Position numbers and translations under genes: made by a program. Positions 18,256-33,405 of a stretch of 42,500 bases of DNA are shown in pieces. The stretch spans positions 210,001 through 252,500 of the forward strand of contig JACVTC010000059.1 of assembly GCA_016946835.1 (NCBI GenBank). Direction: 5' to 3'. The notes under the pieces were generated by a model that saw nothing but the letters and a program-made list of their open reading frames with translations, searched no databases and was not told the origin of the DNA. How positions within the stretch are numbered: position 1 is the stretch's first letter; every line of letters starts with the position of its first letter. This stretch comes from Neocallimastix lanati (nom. inval.). Lineage: Eukaryota; Neocallimastigomycota; Neocallimastigomycetes; Neocallimastigales; Neocallimastigaceae.

Positions 18256-19947
18256 ATGAGACCATTAACTGAAGAAGAAACAAAGGGTCCGTAAATTAAA
18301 TAATAGTTTTAGTAAACATTTTTAAATAAAAAATAATGATTTGGAAAAAAAGAAATTATTTTTTATAAAAAGTTCATTGAATTGATTTAAAATAAAAGAA
18401 AATGTAAAATAATTTATTATTATACATATATGATAAATTATTTTATTGAAATTGGACTAGTTGAATTGACTTACAGAAAAAATAAAAATTAAATAAAATG
18501 AAAGTTTTATTAATAAAATTATATACATTAAGAAAAATACACAAATACGAAATCATTAAAAATTATAAATGAGATTTATACAATTATATTAAGATTTTAT
18601 ATATATATGTATATATGTACACATTCGTTCTAATATTTTTATTTTATAATTTAATATCATTATTAAATTTATACGTATATATCAAATTAATTATTCAATT
18701 ATACAGTATTTTTCCAAAAATTAGCTCAATAGTAAGTTTTAAAAATAATCATAAAGTGATTTATAAAATTTTATTTAATGGATTTGAAAAATTAAAAAAT
18801 AATAATAATAATATTAATATTAATAATATTAATAAATCAATAAATAAATTATATTTCTTTATTATTAATTAATATGTAGTATTGGTAGAAATATTGTTCA
18901 CTTAATTAACAGACCAGATGATACTTACTGCTTCAGACTTCACAATAACAGAGTTTACTATGTTAGGTAAAAAATGATATCTGTATATAAAGAAATAATT
19001 ATTAGAATAAAATATTGAAATATTATGTGTTCATAATTATTTATTTTAATAATAATAAAAAATAAAATATCTTTTTTTTTAAAAAAAAAAAAAAAATTCT
19101 TTATTAAAGTGAAAAAATTATGAAAAAAGCAACATGTATTGGTAGAGATCAATTATTAAGTCTTGGTGTTTGTTTTGGTAAATTTACAAAAACTGGAAAA
19201 TTCAGATTACATATTACCGCTTTAGATTATTTAGCTCAATATGCAAAAGTAAATTTCTTTTAAATTTTTATTTTTATTTTATTTTAAATTTTATTTTATT
19301 GTATATATATATTTTATATATTATATATTTTTTTATTTTATCTATGTTTTTTTTTTTTTATTTTAAATATAAATATTTTAAAATATATATGGTTAAATTT
19401 TAAATTTTCAGATATATATATTTTTACAATTATTTTAAAATTACTTTTATTAATTTTTACTTTTAAAAAAAAAAATTTTTTAAAAAAATATATTACTATT
19501 GTATTACTATATTAATTAAATTTTTAGTATAAAATTTGGGTAAAACCAAATGGTGAAATGCCATTTATGTATGGTAATCATGTTTTAAAGGCTCATCTTG
19601 GTCGTATTACCGAAGATACTCCAGAGCACCAAGGTGCTATTATTTATTCAATGAATGATATTCCATTAGGTTTTGGTGTAACTGCACGTTCCACTTCAGA
19701 TTGTAGAAAATTAGATCCTACTGGCATTGTTGTATTCCATCAAGCAGATATTGGTGAATACTTAAGAGGAGAAGGTAAGAAAATAAAAAAAAATTCTTTT
19801 TATTATAATTTTAAATAATAATATTTATATAAATAACCAAATTAATAGTATTGCAAATTATATTAACAGTAAAAATATTTATTATTATTATTATTATTAT
19901 ATAATATTTTTTAATTAATAATTGAAACTACAGAAACTCTTCTTTAA
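18256..19947 (+). CDS. NIP7: 60S ribosome subunit biogenesis protein NIP7
   Basis: Small RNA-binding factor (N-terminal domain plus C-terminal PUA) needed for 27S/ITS2-stage pre-rRNA processing and 60S assembly in the nucleolus. Six exons join to 180 aa, matching the 180-181 aa of human and yeast NIP7: 18256-18286, 18707-18731, 18880-18966, 19110-19248, 19528-19774 and 19934-19947. Family marks: [10 protein letters not shown] at the start, [44 protein letters not shown] (the yeast form of this motif), [12 protein letters not shown], and [16 protein letters not shown] at the end. The second exon is only 25 nt and the last coding exon only 14 nt; both are required to recover the conserved first 30 residues and the C-terminus. 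The first donor reads GTCCGT, which is unusual, but any other choice breaks the frame. It converges with NSA1. Confidence 0.96.
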
Positions 19948-20424
19948 GCAATTATTATCTTAATACAAAAAGCAAATTGTTTTATCTTTTAAATATGTTT
20001 AATTTATTCAATTTATTATATTTCTTTTTTTTTTTTTACTTTAAATTAAAATTTTATTCAATAATAATACAGTTCATCAGGAAATTTATTTATAGACTAA
20101 TAATAAAAATATATATATAATCTATACAAAATTTTTTTTTCATATAATATTTTTAAATAAATATCATGTGTTTTTATATAAATTTATATGTATATGTGTA
20201 AAAATAAAATATATTTCATAGATTAAACATAATGAAATTATTAAAAAATCAAATATTGACTTTTTTACAAATAATTAATGTGGTTTAAATAAAAAGAGGG
20301 GTAGAAAAAAATTAATATAAAAAGAAAAATTTTTATTATATATTATCATTTTGATTATATTATATCATTTATTAATAATTATTATTTATAAAATAAAATT
20401 AAAATTAAATAAACTTTAAGAAAT

Positions 20425-20455
<31 letters not shown>

Positions 20456-20837
20456 TTATATAAAAAATCTTTTATGATTATAAAAATTTTTCTTTTTTAA
20501 ATATAAAGAAAAAAAACTTGTTATAAATTATATATATATATATATACCATATACTTTATTATAATTATAGTACATATATATAAAATATATATTTTATTAA
20601 ATTATTATTATTGAACTAATAAAATAGTATAAGGTATCAATTGTTAAAATTTGATAAAATGAATAAAAAAAAATAATAAAATAAAATAAAAAATAAAAAT
20701 AAATAAATAAATAAATATTTGAATTGCTTAAGATGATGATTACGATGATTTAATCTACATTCTATTTTATATCATATAATAAATTTAATATCCTATTATA
20801 TATTATTAATTCGAATTTTCCGTAGGCTAGATTTTAT
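19948..20837. other. Convergent intergenic region between NIP7 and NSA1
   Basis: About 890 bp shared by the 3' ends of two convergent genes. A/T sequence with a 28-base A run near 20425. No open frame, RNA gene or clear terminator motif can be supported. Confidence 0.6.
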
Positions 20838-23795
<2,958 letters not shown>

Positions 23796-24184
23796 TATTT
23801 CTATTAAATTTTAAATAAAAATTATATATTATATATATCTATCCTATAGAAAAGAATAAAAAAAATTAATAAAAAAAAAATAAAAATAAAAATAAAAAAA
23901 AAAAAAAAAAAAAAAAAAATAATAATAAGGTAAAATATGAATATTATCCAATCATAAAAATAGTAGATACATATACTATACTAATAATAAACATTAAAAA
24001 TAAATAATATACTACTATAATACAATTATTAATATATATTTTTTTCTTAATATTCCATTTTTTAATTAATAAAAAAAATTTTTTTTAATACTTATTTTAT
24101 ATATTTATAAAATTTGTATTATCTATATTTTATTGTATTCAACTTTTTTTATTATTTACATATTTAATTTTTATTTTAATATTA

Positions 24185-24342
<158 letters not shown>

Positions 24343-24407
24343 CAATTAATTATTATGCAATAGGATTATATTTATGATAGTTATTTTATAAGGTATTAAA
24401 TATAATT

Positions 24408-24455
24408 ATAATAATAATAATAATAATAATTATTATTATTATTATTATTATTATT
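24408..24455. repeat. Mirror-paired (AAT)n(ATT)n palindrome
   Basis: Roughly seven AAT units run directly into about eight ATT units, giving a self-complementary tract centred near 24430, about 90 bp past the RAD51C stop codon. As RNA it would form a stem of A-U pairs; whether it marks the transcript end is unknown. Confidence 0.6.
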
Positions 24456-24546
24456 AAATTATAGCTTATGAGAATAAATTAATTATATTCTAAATATATG
24501 AATGCGTTGAATTTTATTTTTTGTTTTTTTGTTCTTAGTAAAAATT

Positions 24547-24850
24547 CTAAATGTCTCTAACACCATCATTCTTCAAGTTACATATATATATATTAATTTT
24601 AATTAGAACATATATTATTTTAAAGATATATATTTATTTCATTATACATATATATATATATATATTTAATAAATAAGATATCTTACTGTGATTTGATAAT
24701 AAGCTGTAGCTTGTTTATTATTTGGTGACTTTTGTAAAAATATCTTTCTTACACTATTTATAAATTATATTAAAAAATAATGTTATTACTATCATTATTA
24801 TTATCATTATTTATATTTTTATATTTTTTAATATTAAAATTAATAATATT

Positions 24851-24902
<52 letters not shown>

Positions 24903-25756
24903 GATGTCATTTTAAATCAAAAAATTACTTTTGATTATCGGTTGTTGATAAAATAAATCTATTTGTACTTGCATGTCCCCAACTTTCACCTAAATATATT
25001 ATTTTTAGACATTAATATTAATATTAGTTAATCATCTTATATACATACTAATAAAATTTATTTTTAATAAATATAAATATATTACCTAGAGCTGGTACTA
25101 ACATTGATTCTTCTTTAATCAATGAACCTTCATTAACTTTTTGAAATTTCATTGTCATTTGATTCATTATAACAACCTTCACAAATAAAATAAATAACAA
25201 TAATATTATTATTAATATCATATATGTATATTATTTTAATATATTACTAATATATATATATATTTTTTCTTTTTAATATCATTTTAAATTTAGAAAAGAT
25301 ATGACAAAATTAATTTTTAAATACTGAATAACTATTTACAGCTATATTATACTTATCAGCAATTTTCATAAGAATTTGAGCGATATTATTTAAAATCTGT
25401 GTTCTTAAGCTCATACTTGAAAATGTCTGACGAAAATGAAACGCTATACTATCTATAATTATTATTTTTATCTAATATATGTAATTAAATTTATAAAATA
25501 AAAAAATTTTTTTTTGTTTGTTTGTTTTGAATTAATAAAAATAACATCACTAATAATCAATTAATTTAATAAAAACAATTTTTATATTAAAAATTTTATT
25601 CATATTTACCGATGTATCATTTATAATATGATCTTCTAATATATTTAATAATGCTATTTGCTCCTGAAAATCATGTATACGAAAATATAAAATATTTGAT
25701 AATATTGATTTTAAATTAAATAAATCATTTTCGCCTATATGAAACACACATTTTTA

Positions 25757-25803
<47 letters not shown>

Positions 25804-26218
25804 TTAATAATTAATTCAAGATTAAATATAAAATAATTTTATCCTAAAATAGCTTTTATCATTGAAAATACAGTCTGGAAAATTTTCTTTTATGTATCTA
25901 ATGGTTGAATTTGCGATTTGAACAACTCTTTCAATCATAAAGCTTCCCTCCGTATCTAAATATATATTTATATAATAATTTATATTAATGGTTATTATTT
26001 ATACAATTGATCTTATTAAATTTATTACTAGTTTTTTCCCTACCAATAAATATAGCTTTTCCTTCAACTCCTTTACATAATTTGGGTATTTGTACATTTA
26101 CAGATAACTGTATACTTTATTATTTTTTAAATTATATAAAGCATTAATAATAATAATAAAAAAAAAAAGGAAAGATTAGCAACAACATTATATATATACA
26201 TATTATATTGTAGAAAAA

Positions 26219-26249
<31 letters not shown>

Positions 26250-26927
26250 TATATTATAAATATATTACCCTAATTGAGTTTTACCAATACCTGGAGGACC
26301 ACAAAATTCCGTAATTTTTCCTAATGGTATGCCGTTTACTGTAATACCTTCAAGCATATTATCCATAGCCTTACAGAAAGTTGGTATTGAATTAATTTTT
26401 TTCAATTCATTTGTGTATAATTCTAAACCACTGATAGGTTTAATATTATCTTTTATATTTATTTACAATAATAATAGTATCATATTATTATATATTTTGC
26501 ATATAAAATTTAAGTGAAAAAACTTTTTTTTAAAAAAAGTTCAATGTATTAATTATGACTTTCTCATTTACCATAGTTTAATTGTTTATATATAGATTCT
26601 GATAATGCAATAGGTATATTAATTTCTGTTAATATTAAAAAATAAATTCAACGATAATAAAATTTGTTATACATTTTATTATATTTGCAATAAAGAAAGA
26701 AAAAATATTAAAATTAATTCTTTATTCATTTTAAAAACATACTATACATAAAATATCATTTTTATTATTTATACATTATATTAATATTTTTTAATAAAAA
26801 AAAAACCTTTTGCTAATTCTTTCGGTGAGAAACATTTTAAGTCATTGATAGTGCAAATGCTTAGCCTTAAAAGCTTTGTTTTAATATCAGAATTAATATT
26901 TAAAGTAGTAACTGATCTATTAAACAT
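24547..26927 (-). CDS. RAD51C: DNA repair protein RAD51 homologue 3 (RAD51C type)
   Basis: RecA/RAD51-family ATPase that works in paralogue complexes promoting RAD51 filament assembly in homologous recombination. Eleven exons join to 336 aa: 26927-26807, 26625-26572, 26449-26269, 26114-26044, 25955-25872, 25734-25610, 25471-25340, 25176-25086, 24989-24929, 24753-24687 and 24570-24547. An N-terminal helical domain (1-~58) is followed by the RecA core: Walker A GPPGIGKT (109-116), IFIDTEGSF, Walker B IIIID (D219), then SIAFHFR and LVPALGESWGHA. The phrases VNVQIP, FIDTEGSF and LGESWGHA point to RAD51C and away from RAD51, DMC1 or XRCC3. It is slightly shorter than human RAD51C (376) and ends NDGVRDI, without the human nuclear-localisation tail. 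The exon 4 acceptor was placed at 26115 because the nearer AG gives an immediate stop. It lies upstream of NSA1 on the same strand. Confidence 0.93.
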
Positions 26928-27679
26928 ATTTTTTATTTTTTATTTATATATATCTCGATTTTTTTTTATTTTTATTTTTTTTTTTTTTTTACTTTAAAAT
27001 TAATATATTATATTAGACTATACTAATTATTTAATTAATACTTCATTATTAAGAAAAGAAAAGAAAACAATTTGATAATTTTTTGTTATTACACAAATTT
27101 TAATTTTTAATTTTTAATTGTATCATAATTTGTTCATATAAAAAATAATAAATATTGTTGTTTTACTTGTTAATATTCTTTAACAAATTATTTATTAATT
27201 ATAGAATTTTACATATTATTTTTTATATGAAATTTCAGATTTCATTTTACTCCTTATATTAGAATTTCCAAAATTTTAATATATTAATAAAAATAAATAT
27301 TATATAAAATGATAAATTAATCCAAATAAAAATAAATATTACTTTAGAAATTTATAAGAATATTATATATTAAACATTTGTATAAAAAAAGTAATTGAAA
27401 TTTTAGAATTCATTTATGATTGTAAAATTTGAAATTAGTAATATACAATAAAAATTTTAAATAAAAAATTTTTGTTTCAAATTATAAAATTATTATTATT
27501 TTAAGAGTCAGGAATAGGTTAATTTATGGTTTATAATTATGACAATTTTTTAATATATTTAATGATAAAGATACTAGCACTTAATTATTCTATATTATAT
27601 GGTTTTATATTAATACATCGTGGCTTATGCATTACAACTTTTGAAGCTTATTTTTCATATATTTCACATATTCTAATAT

Positions 27680-27722
<43 letters not shown>

Positions 27723-28129
27723 CTTATTTATTTACTTATTATGAAAATATTTATATTATAAAACTTATTTATTAATTAATAGAAAGGTAATTACAACGTT
27801 TTACATAAAATAAAAGTCACTTTTTTTATACATGGTAGTGCATTTCTGAAAATAGCTTTTAAAATTATAATATAACTCTAAATCACATCATTATAATATT
27901 TTTTATACATTTTTAATAAATAAAATAAATATATATGTAATAAATATATAATAAATAATAATAAATAATTTAATATTAATAACAGATTATTAAATAATGA
28001 ATATTTTCTTTTAAAATAATAATTATTCATATATTTATTTATGATTATATAGAATATCTTAAAATGTATGGCTTTATTTAAAAAATATTTATACGCCACA
28101 TTACGAATGCACAATTCTCAAGTAGGTAT
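26928..28129. other. Intergenic stretch upstream of RAD51C
   Basis: 1.2 kb of A/T sequence containing a (TTTA)n tract and no supportable gene. Two hydrophobic open frames (27526-27744 plus, 27878-28114 minus) look compositional: no motif, no plausible splice partner, and one ends in the TTTA repeat. Confidence 0.55.
27677..27740. repeat. (TTTA)n tetranucleotide repeat
   Basis: About 15 TTTA units with two TTAC variants at the right end. Intergenic, no coding role. Confidence 0.85.
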
Positions 28130-28406
28130 GTTTTCTATATTTCTAACACTTTAAGAATCCCATTACGTAAGCCTTGTCTGAGAGGATTACAGTTTCCAAC
28201 TCCTCTGGGATGGCAAGGATACCACCTATAGTGGGCTCTGCTTTCCCTTGAGGATGGCATAGGGTGCTTCTATATGGAGTTTCTTTGCTTATGAGGAGTT
28301 TCGAGCGTTGACACCGCACTGGTATGGCAGTTAATCATACACCCATATTAACATATGGGAGAGACGAAAGTCTTCAGTCTATAATAAAAAAAAAAAAGAA
28401 AAAAAG

Positions 28407-28436
<30 letters not shown>
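28130..28436 (+). other. GC-richer island with A-rich tail; possible retroposed element or ncRNA
   Basis: About 250 bp (28130-28382) has nearly balanced base composition, in sharp contrast to flanks that are almost pure A/T. It is followed at once by a ~50-base A-rich tract (28383-28436), as after an inserted polyadenylated copy. The minus strand has a 63-codon frame without stops (28334-28143, no starting ATG) that contains PQGKAEPTIGGILAIPEELE. The plus strand can also be read for long stretches. I do not recognise an rRNA, tRNA, snRNA, SRP or RNase P signature. Candidates are a 5'-truncated retrotransposon, a SINE-like element, or a decayed coding fragment; the sequence alone does not decide. 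Confidence 0.4.
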
Positions 28437-28437
<1 letters not shown>

Positions 28438-28759
28438 AGCATTTATAATTAAATATAATTATTAGAATATTTTAATTAATTCAGAATAAATAAATAAGTA
28501 ATAATTAATTAAAATTTTGATATTAATGTCAAATAAATTAAATAAAATAGTAAACATGTTTTAAACCACATTTAATTAAATACACTTAATTAAAGATTTT
28601 AATTAATAATGGATATAAAAATAAAAATAAGAAAAAGTGAAACCAATCGAAAAAAAAAAAAGCAAACTATTATTAACAAAAAATATAAAAAAAAATAAAA
28701 ATAAAAAAAGATAATCTATAAGTATATAAATGGACTGAATATAAAAAACTTTTAATAAA

Positions 28760-29290
28760 GGTTAATCTTTCATTATTTTGAATAATACGAATGAGATTTT
28801 AAAATATGAAAATTTGTATAATCATCTAGAAATAAAATTTGATACATTTATATCTATTATTAAACATAAAATTAAAAAAGAAATACGAAAATTTTCAATT
28901 CAACTGTTAAACATAAAGGCAAAGAAAAATTCATTGAAAATAACGAAAATTTCAATTTCGATGAAATTGAAAAAAAGTTTTATTAATAAAAATTTTTTAA
29001 AATTGAACCAAAAATTCCTAAAAAGCTATTGGTCAAAATAAAATCATCAAAACCTAGTTTTTTATGAACAATGTAAAAAAAAAATATAAAATTTTTAAAG
29101 TTCCAACACACTCTCAAATAAAATTATTAATAATTCACTTGATTCATCCTATACATAAAATAATAATACTTTTATAAATTATACTTAAAATGATTCTTTT
29201 GATGATTTTATAATTTTCCTTGACTCTTGTGATATTTATTCGATTGACTATCCTATCACTCCTAATTAATTAATTAATCTCAAATTAAAC
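28760..29290 (+). pseudogene. Possible decayed low-complexity coding sequence
   Basis: Slightly elevated C/G content and codon-like runs in shifting plus-strand frames, for example KHKGKEKFIENNENFNF near 28911 and NDSFDDFIIFLDSCD near 29190, separated by stops and frame changes. An 87-codon open frame (28778-29041) covers part of it but shows no domain. It may be a dead gene or chance in low-complexity DNA; I cannot name a parent family. Confidence 0.2.
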
Positions 29291-29858
29291 AAAATTTTTT
29301 ACGAAAATTACTGCATTCATAATTCATAACTTTTAATAATTAATAAATAAAAACTTATATTCTAATAAAATGAATTAAAGAGTTTTTTTTAAAAATAAAT
29401 ATTAAATTACTCTTATAAAAACGTTTTTGTGTTTCATATATATTGATAAATAATAATTAATAGTTTTATTAACATTTTATTAAATAAAATTTTTAAAAGG
29501 GTTAAAAATTTCACAAAAATATTTATTTTTTTTCTAACCTTATTCATCAATAATAATAAAAATTGTTTGGTAAAATAATATAGTGATTATGATATTACAT
29601 TAATCAAAAAATTTTAAACAAAATTTTTTGAAAATTATTTATACATTAAATTTAATTAATATTAGTATATTATATCTATATATTATAATGTAAAAAAAAT
29701 AAATTATTCATATGAATAATTTTTATAGAAAAAAAAAAAAATTTTTTTTAATAATATTAAAATTATATATAAAGAATTAGACCAATATGGAGAAAATATT
29801 CTTTTTTTTTTTTTTTTTACACTCACAACAAAAAATTTTTAGTAGTTAATAGAAGAAA

Positions 29859-30907
29859 ATGAGCAATTATAGTGAAGTTTTTATTCAAAACTCTTATGAT
29901 TCTGATTATTCCCAAGAATTTAGAATTAAAGGTTGTTCTCAATTCAGAGAAAAGAATTACACCGAGGCATACAATTGTTTCACAAAAGCTATTATGGTAC
30001 ATAAAATTAATTTTTACAAATAATAATTATAATTTTGATATTCTTAATCGTTCATCAATAATTAATTGTAAATTTATTAATATATTTATTTTTAAATTAT
30101 ATTTTTATGAATTTTTAAATATTCTTTATAAATTATTTAATATTACAAAAAAAAAGTGTAATGATGTTGCTCTTACTGCTGTTAACTATGTAAATAGAAG
30201 TATTTGTAACTATAAACTTTCTAAATATGATTCTACTTTAAATGATTCTAAAGCTGCTTTAGCTATCGACCCTAAGTGTATAAGTGCTTACGAAAGAATG
30301 GTAAAAAAAAATATGAAATTAAATAAAATATATTTAATGTTAACTCTTATTGTTTTTTTTTTTTTTTTTTTTTATTAAAGAATTAGAGTATATAGATTTA
30401 TATCAATTTATATATATACATATTAATAAATAATATAATTTTAAAATTGTTGTAAATCTTTATATAATTTTTTTAAAAATAATAATAATAATAATAATAA
30501 AGGCTATGGCTCAATTAGCTTTAAAGCAATGGGATGATGCTATTGAAACTATTAACAAAGGTTTAGAAATTGATCCAAAAAATATTAATTTATTAAATTC
30601 ATTAAAAAAAGCAAAGGCTCAAGAAGAAACTGTTACTGAAAAACGTACACCAATTTATGAATACTTTGTTCAATTACAAGATAAATCACCATTATTTGAA
30701 GCTGTAAATTCTTTATTTTTTTTATATAAATATTGTATTACATTGTTAAAGAAACCCGAAAATGAAATTAATTCTAAAATATATATAATTTAATTTATTC
30801 ATATATATATATTACCATAACAAATGTTAATTATAAACATTTATATAATTCAATTATCGAAAAAAAAAAAAATAAAAAATAATATATATATTTATAATTT
30901 AAAATCT

Positions 30908-30984
<77 letters not shown>

Positions 30985-31759
30985 ACTACTACTACTACTA
31001 CTACTACTAATAATAATAATAATTATAATAATAATAAATTGAAAAAAAAAAAAAAAAAATAAATAGATTTTCTATCGTGATTTCGATAAAGTTAAAATGT
31101 TAATTGACCAATACAAATGTGACCCACACAATATTGTTGCCAATGAACGTGATGAAGTTATCATGAATGCTCTTCATGTTTGTGCTGTCAGTGGTAACAG
31201 CGATCCAAAAATTGATCATGATACCAGAATTGAAAAGTATTTATTAGACCTTAGAGTTGATATCACTGTTCAAGATAATAACGGTTTAACTCCAATAAAT
31301 TTAGCTTGGTAAAATTTTATTTATATTAAATATTAATAAATAATTTTATTTTTTTAAATCTATTAAATAAGAATTATTACTATCCAAAATACACACATTA
31401 TTAAAAAAATAAAAAAAAAAAAATAATAATAAAAAAAAAAAAAAGATTTATTAATATTTTAATTTATTATTTATTAATTACATTTATTTTGTATATATTT
31501 CATTTATTAATATTATTATATTAATTATAACTTAGTCTTGCTAATCGTCCAACTACACTTAAAACTTATCTTGATTACCTCGTTGCTAAGAATGAAGGTT
31601 TAGATGATGATATTGTTGTTACTGCTCTTAAATCCTCTAGTACCGCTTTATCAACCATGTTAGAAGTAACTGCTAAGGAAGGCTATATTGATGTTGCTAA
31701 GATTTTATTAGAAAACCATGTTGAACCAACTCCATTTGCTGTTAAAGTAATAAATTTAC

Positions 31760-31807
<48 letters not shown>

Positions 31808-31884
31808 GTTGTAGTAGAATTATTTATTGAATTAATAATAATAATAATAATAATAGAATATATTAACATATATATAAATTATTT

Positions 31885-31932
<48 letters not shown>

Positions 31933-32907
31933 ATCTTATAGGAAGCAGCTAAATATGGTAATACCTCCGTATTACGTCTTCTTTTAGAACATGATGTTGA
32001 TGTTAATGCTACTGAAGGTGTTAATGATGAAGATAATTTAACTGCTCTTGAAAGTGCTATTGTTGAACTCAACTATGACTGTGTTGAATTATTATTAAAT
32101 AAAGGAGCAAAATTAACTGTTTCTTCAGGTCAATTATTATCAACTCCAGTTGAATTGGCTGCTAAGATTGGTGACAAGAGGTATATAAAAAGTATATTTG
32201 AATTATATTAATATATATATATATTTTTTTTTAAATATATTAATTTTTTTTTATTAATAATATAATAAAATAAAATAAAATAAATATATTTAAATTTTTT
32301 TTTTTTTTTTTTTTAAATAATATATATATTTCTTGTTAAATTTAAATAAAATAAAATAAAATAAAAAAAAAAAAAAAAAAAAAAAAAAATTAAAAAGATT
32401 ATTTGAATTAATACTTAAATACAAGCCAAAGGTTTCCAATGCTCTTTTACAAACTTGTATTAAAATGAAGCGTGGTAGTATTACTAAGTTAATCAAGGAT
32501 TACAGTAAGGAACAAGACAATAATGAAATTGAAATTGATGAAGAATTAGATAAAACAATTAATGATCTCTGTACCGAAATGAAAAATATTGAAATTGAAT
32601 CCGTTAAGTATTGTAATAATTGTAAGGAAATCTTTGATTTAACTGGTGCTAAGGCAAATCGTTGTTCTAGATGTAAAAAGGTAAAAAATTGAAAAAAAAA
32701 AAAAAAAAGTATTTATATTAATTCAATAATAAAAATAATGATAGTATATAAATTTATAAAGAATTCAAATTTATTATATTAAATAATTTAACCTTATTAT
32801 ATAAAAATCTATTAAACTAATAATTATATAAAATAAAGGTTTACTATTGTTGCAGAGATTGTCAAGTAAAGGACTGGAAAACTCATAAAATAACTTGCCA
32901 TGCTTAA
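29859..32907 (+). CDS. TPR - ankyrin - MYND zinc finger protein
   Basis: Probable scaffold or adaptor, with three protein-interaction modules and no enzyme domain. Eight exons join to 508 aa: 29859-29996, 30157-30300, 30503-30703, 31067-31308, 31536-31746, 31942-32180, 32398-32680 and 32839-32907. Residues ~18-130 hold three tetratricopeptide repeats (GCSQFREKNYTEAYNCFTKA; RSICNYKLSKYDSTLNDSKA; AQLALKQWDDAIETINKGLE, ending IDPKN) of the kind found in chaperone cofactors. Residues ~165-430 hold ankyrin-like units (NALHVCAVSG, DNNGLTPINLA, AAKYGNTSVLRLLLEHDVDV, TPVELAAKIGDK). The C-terminus (~464-505) is a MYND finger with C-x2-C, C-x2-C, YCC-x2-CQ, W-x2-H and a final C, so its zinc ligands look complete. 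The MYND finger is split by the last intron. The start ATG sits just after a T-rich stretch. Intron 3 contains a long (AAT)n array. Confidence 0.9.
30910..31036. repeat. Compound (AAT)n/(ACT)n microsatellite in intron 3 of the TPR-ankyrin-MYND gene
   Basis: AAT units, then nine or so ACT units (about 30981-31007), then AAT again. It lies inside the intron between 30704 and 31066. The open frame through it is an artefact. Confidence 0.9.
31890..31924. repeat. Poly-T tract in intron 5 of the TPR-ankyrin-MYND gene
   Basis: About 35 T bases directly upstream of acceptor TTATAG/GAA at 31941. It acts in effect as a very long polypyrimidine tract. Confidence 0.8.
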
Positions 32908-33405
32908 ATACTTGTAAAAATATTTTAATAATAATTGTCAATAGAAAAAAAAAAAAAAAAATAAAATAAAATATTAAGGTAATTTTGGTTTAAAAGAATT
33001 AATAATAATAATATAAATATATAAGAAGAAAATCTATTATAACAAAATAATAATCAATTTAATTTTAATAATAGAAATAATAATAATAATAATAAACATT
33101 ATAAAAATTATATATAAATATAAATTTATCTATTAAAATATAATTATTTCTCAAAATAAAATAAAAAAAAAAAAAAAAAAAACAGAATTAATTATTAGAA
33201 AATAAAATTAAATAATATAAATATATAAAAAAATATATTATATAATATAACAAATGTCTATACAATAGGTTTATTTTTTATTTTTTATATTTTTTATTTT
33301 TTATTTTTTTATTTTATATTTTATTTTTTTATTTTTTTATATTTTATATTTTATATTTTATTTTTTTATTTTTTTATTTTTTATTTTTTTATTTTTTATT
33401 TTTAT
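32908..33405. repeat. 3' flank of the MYND gene and T/A-rich minisatellite
   Basis: The first ~350 bp are plain A/T. From about 33270 to 33402 the sequence becomes a degenerate repeat of short TTTTTA/TTTTATA units, strongly T-biased on the plus strand. No gene is seen. Confidence 0.7.

Noticed and set aside
18615-18872. 85-aa plus-strand frame in NIP7 intron region
   Set aside because: Runs through the 25-nt NIP7 exon in another frame; sequence is low complexity outside it.
27526-28114. Two hydrophobic open frames
   Set aside because: Composition-driven (I/L/Y/F/N only), no motif, no splice partner, one ending in a TTTA repeat.
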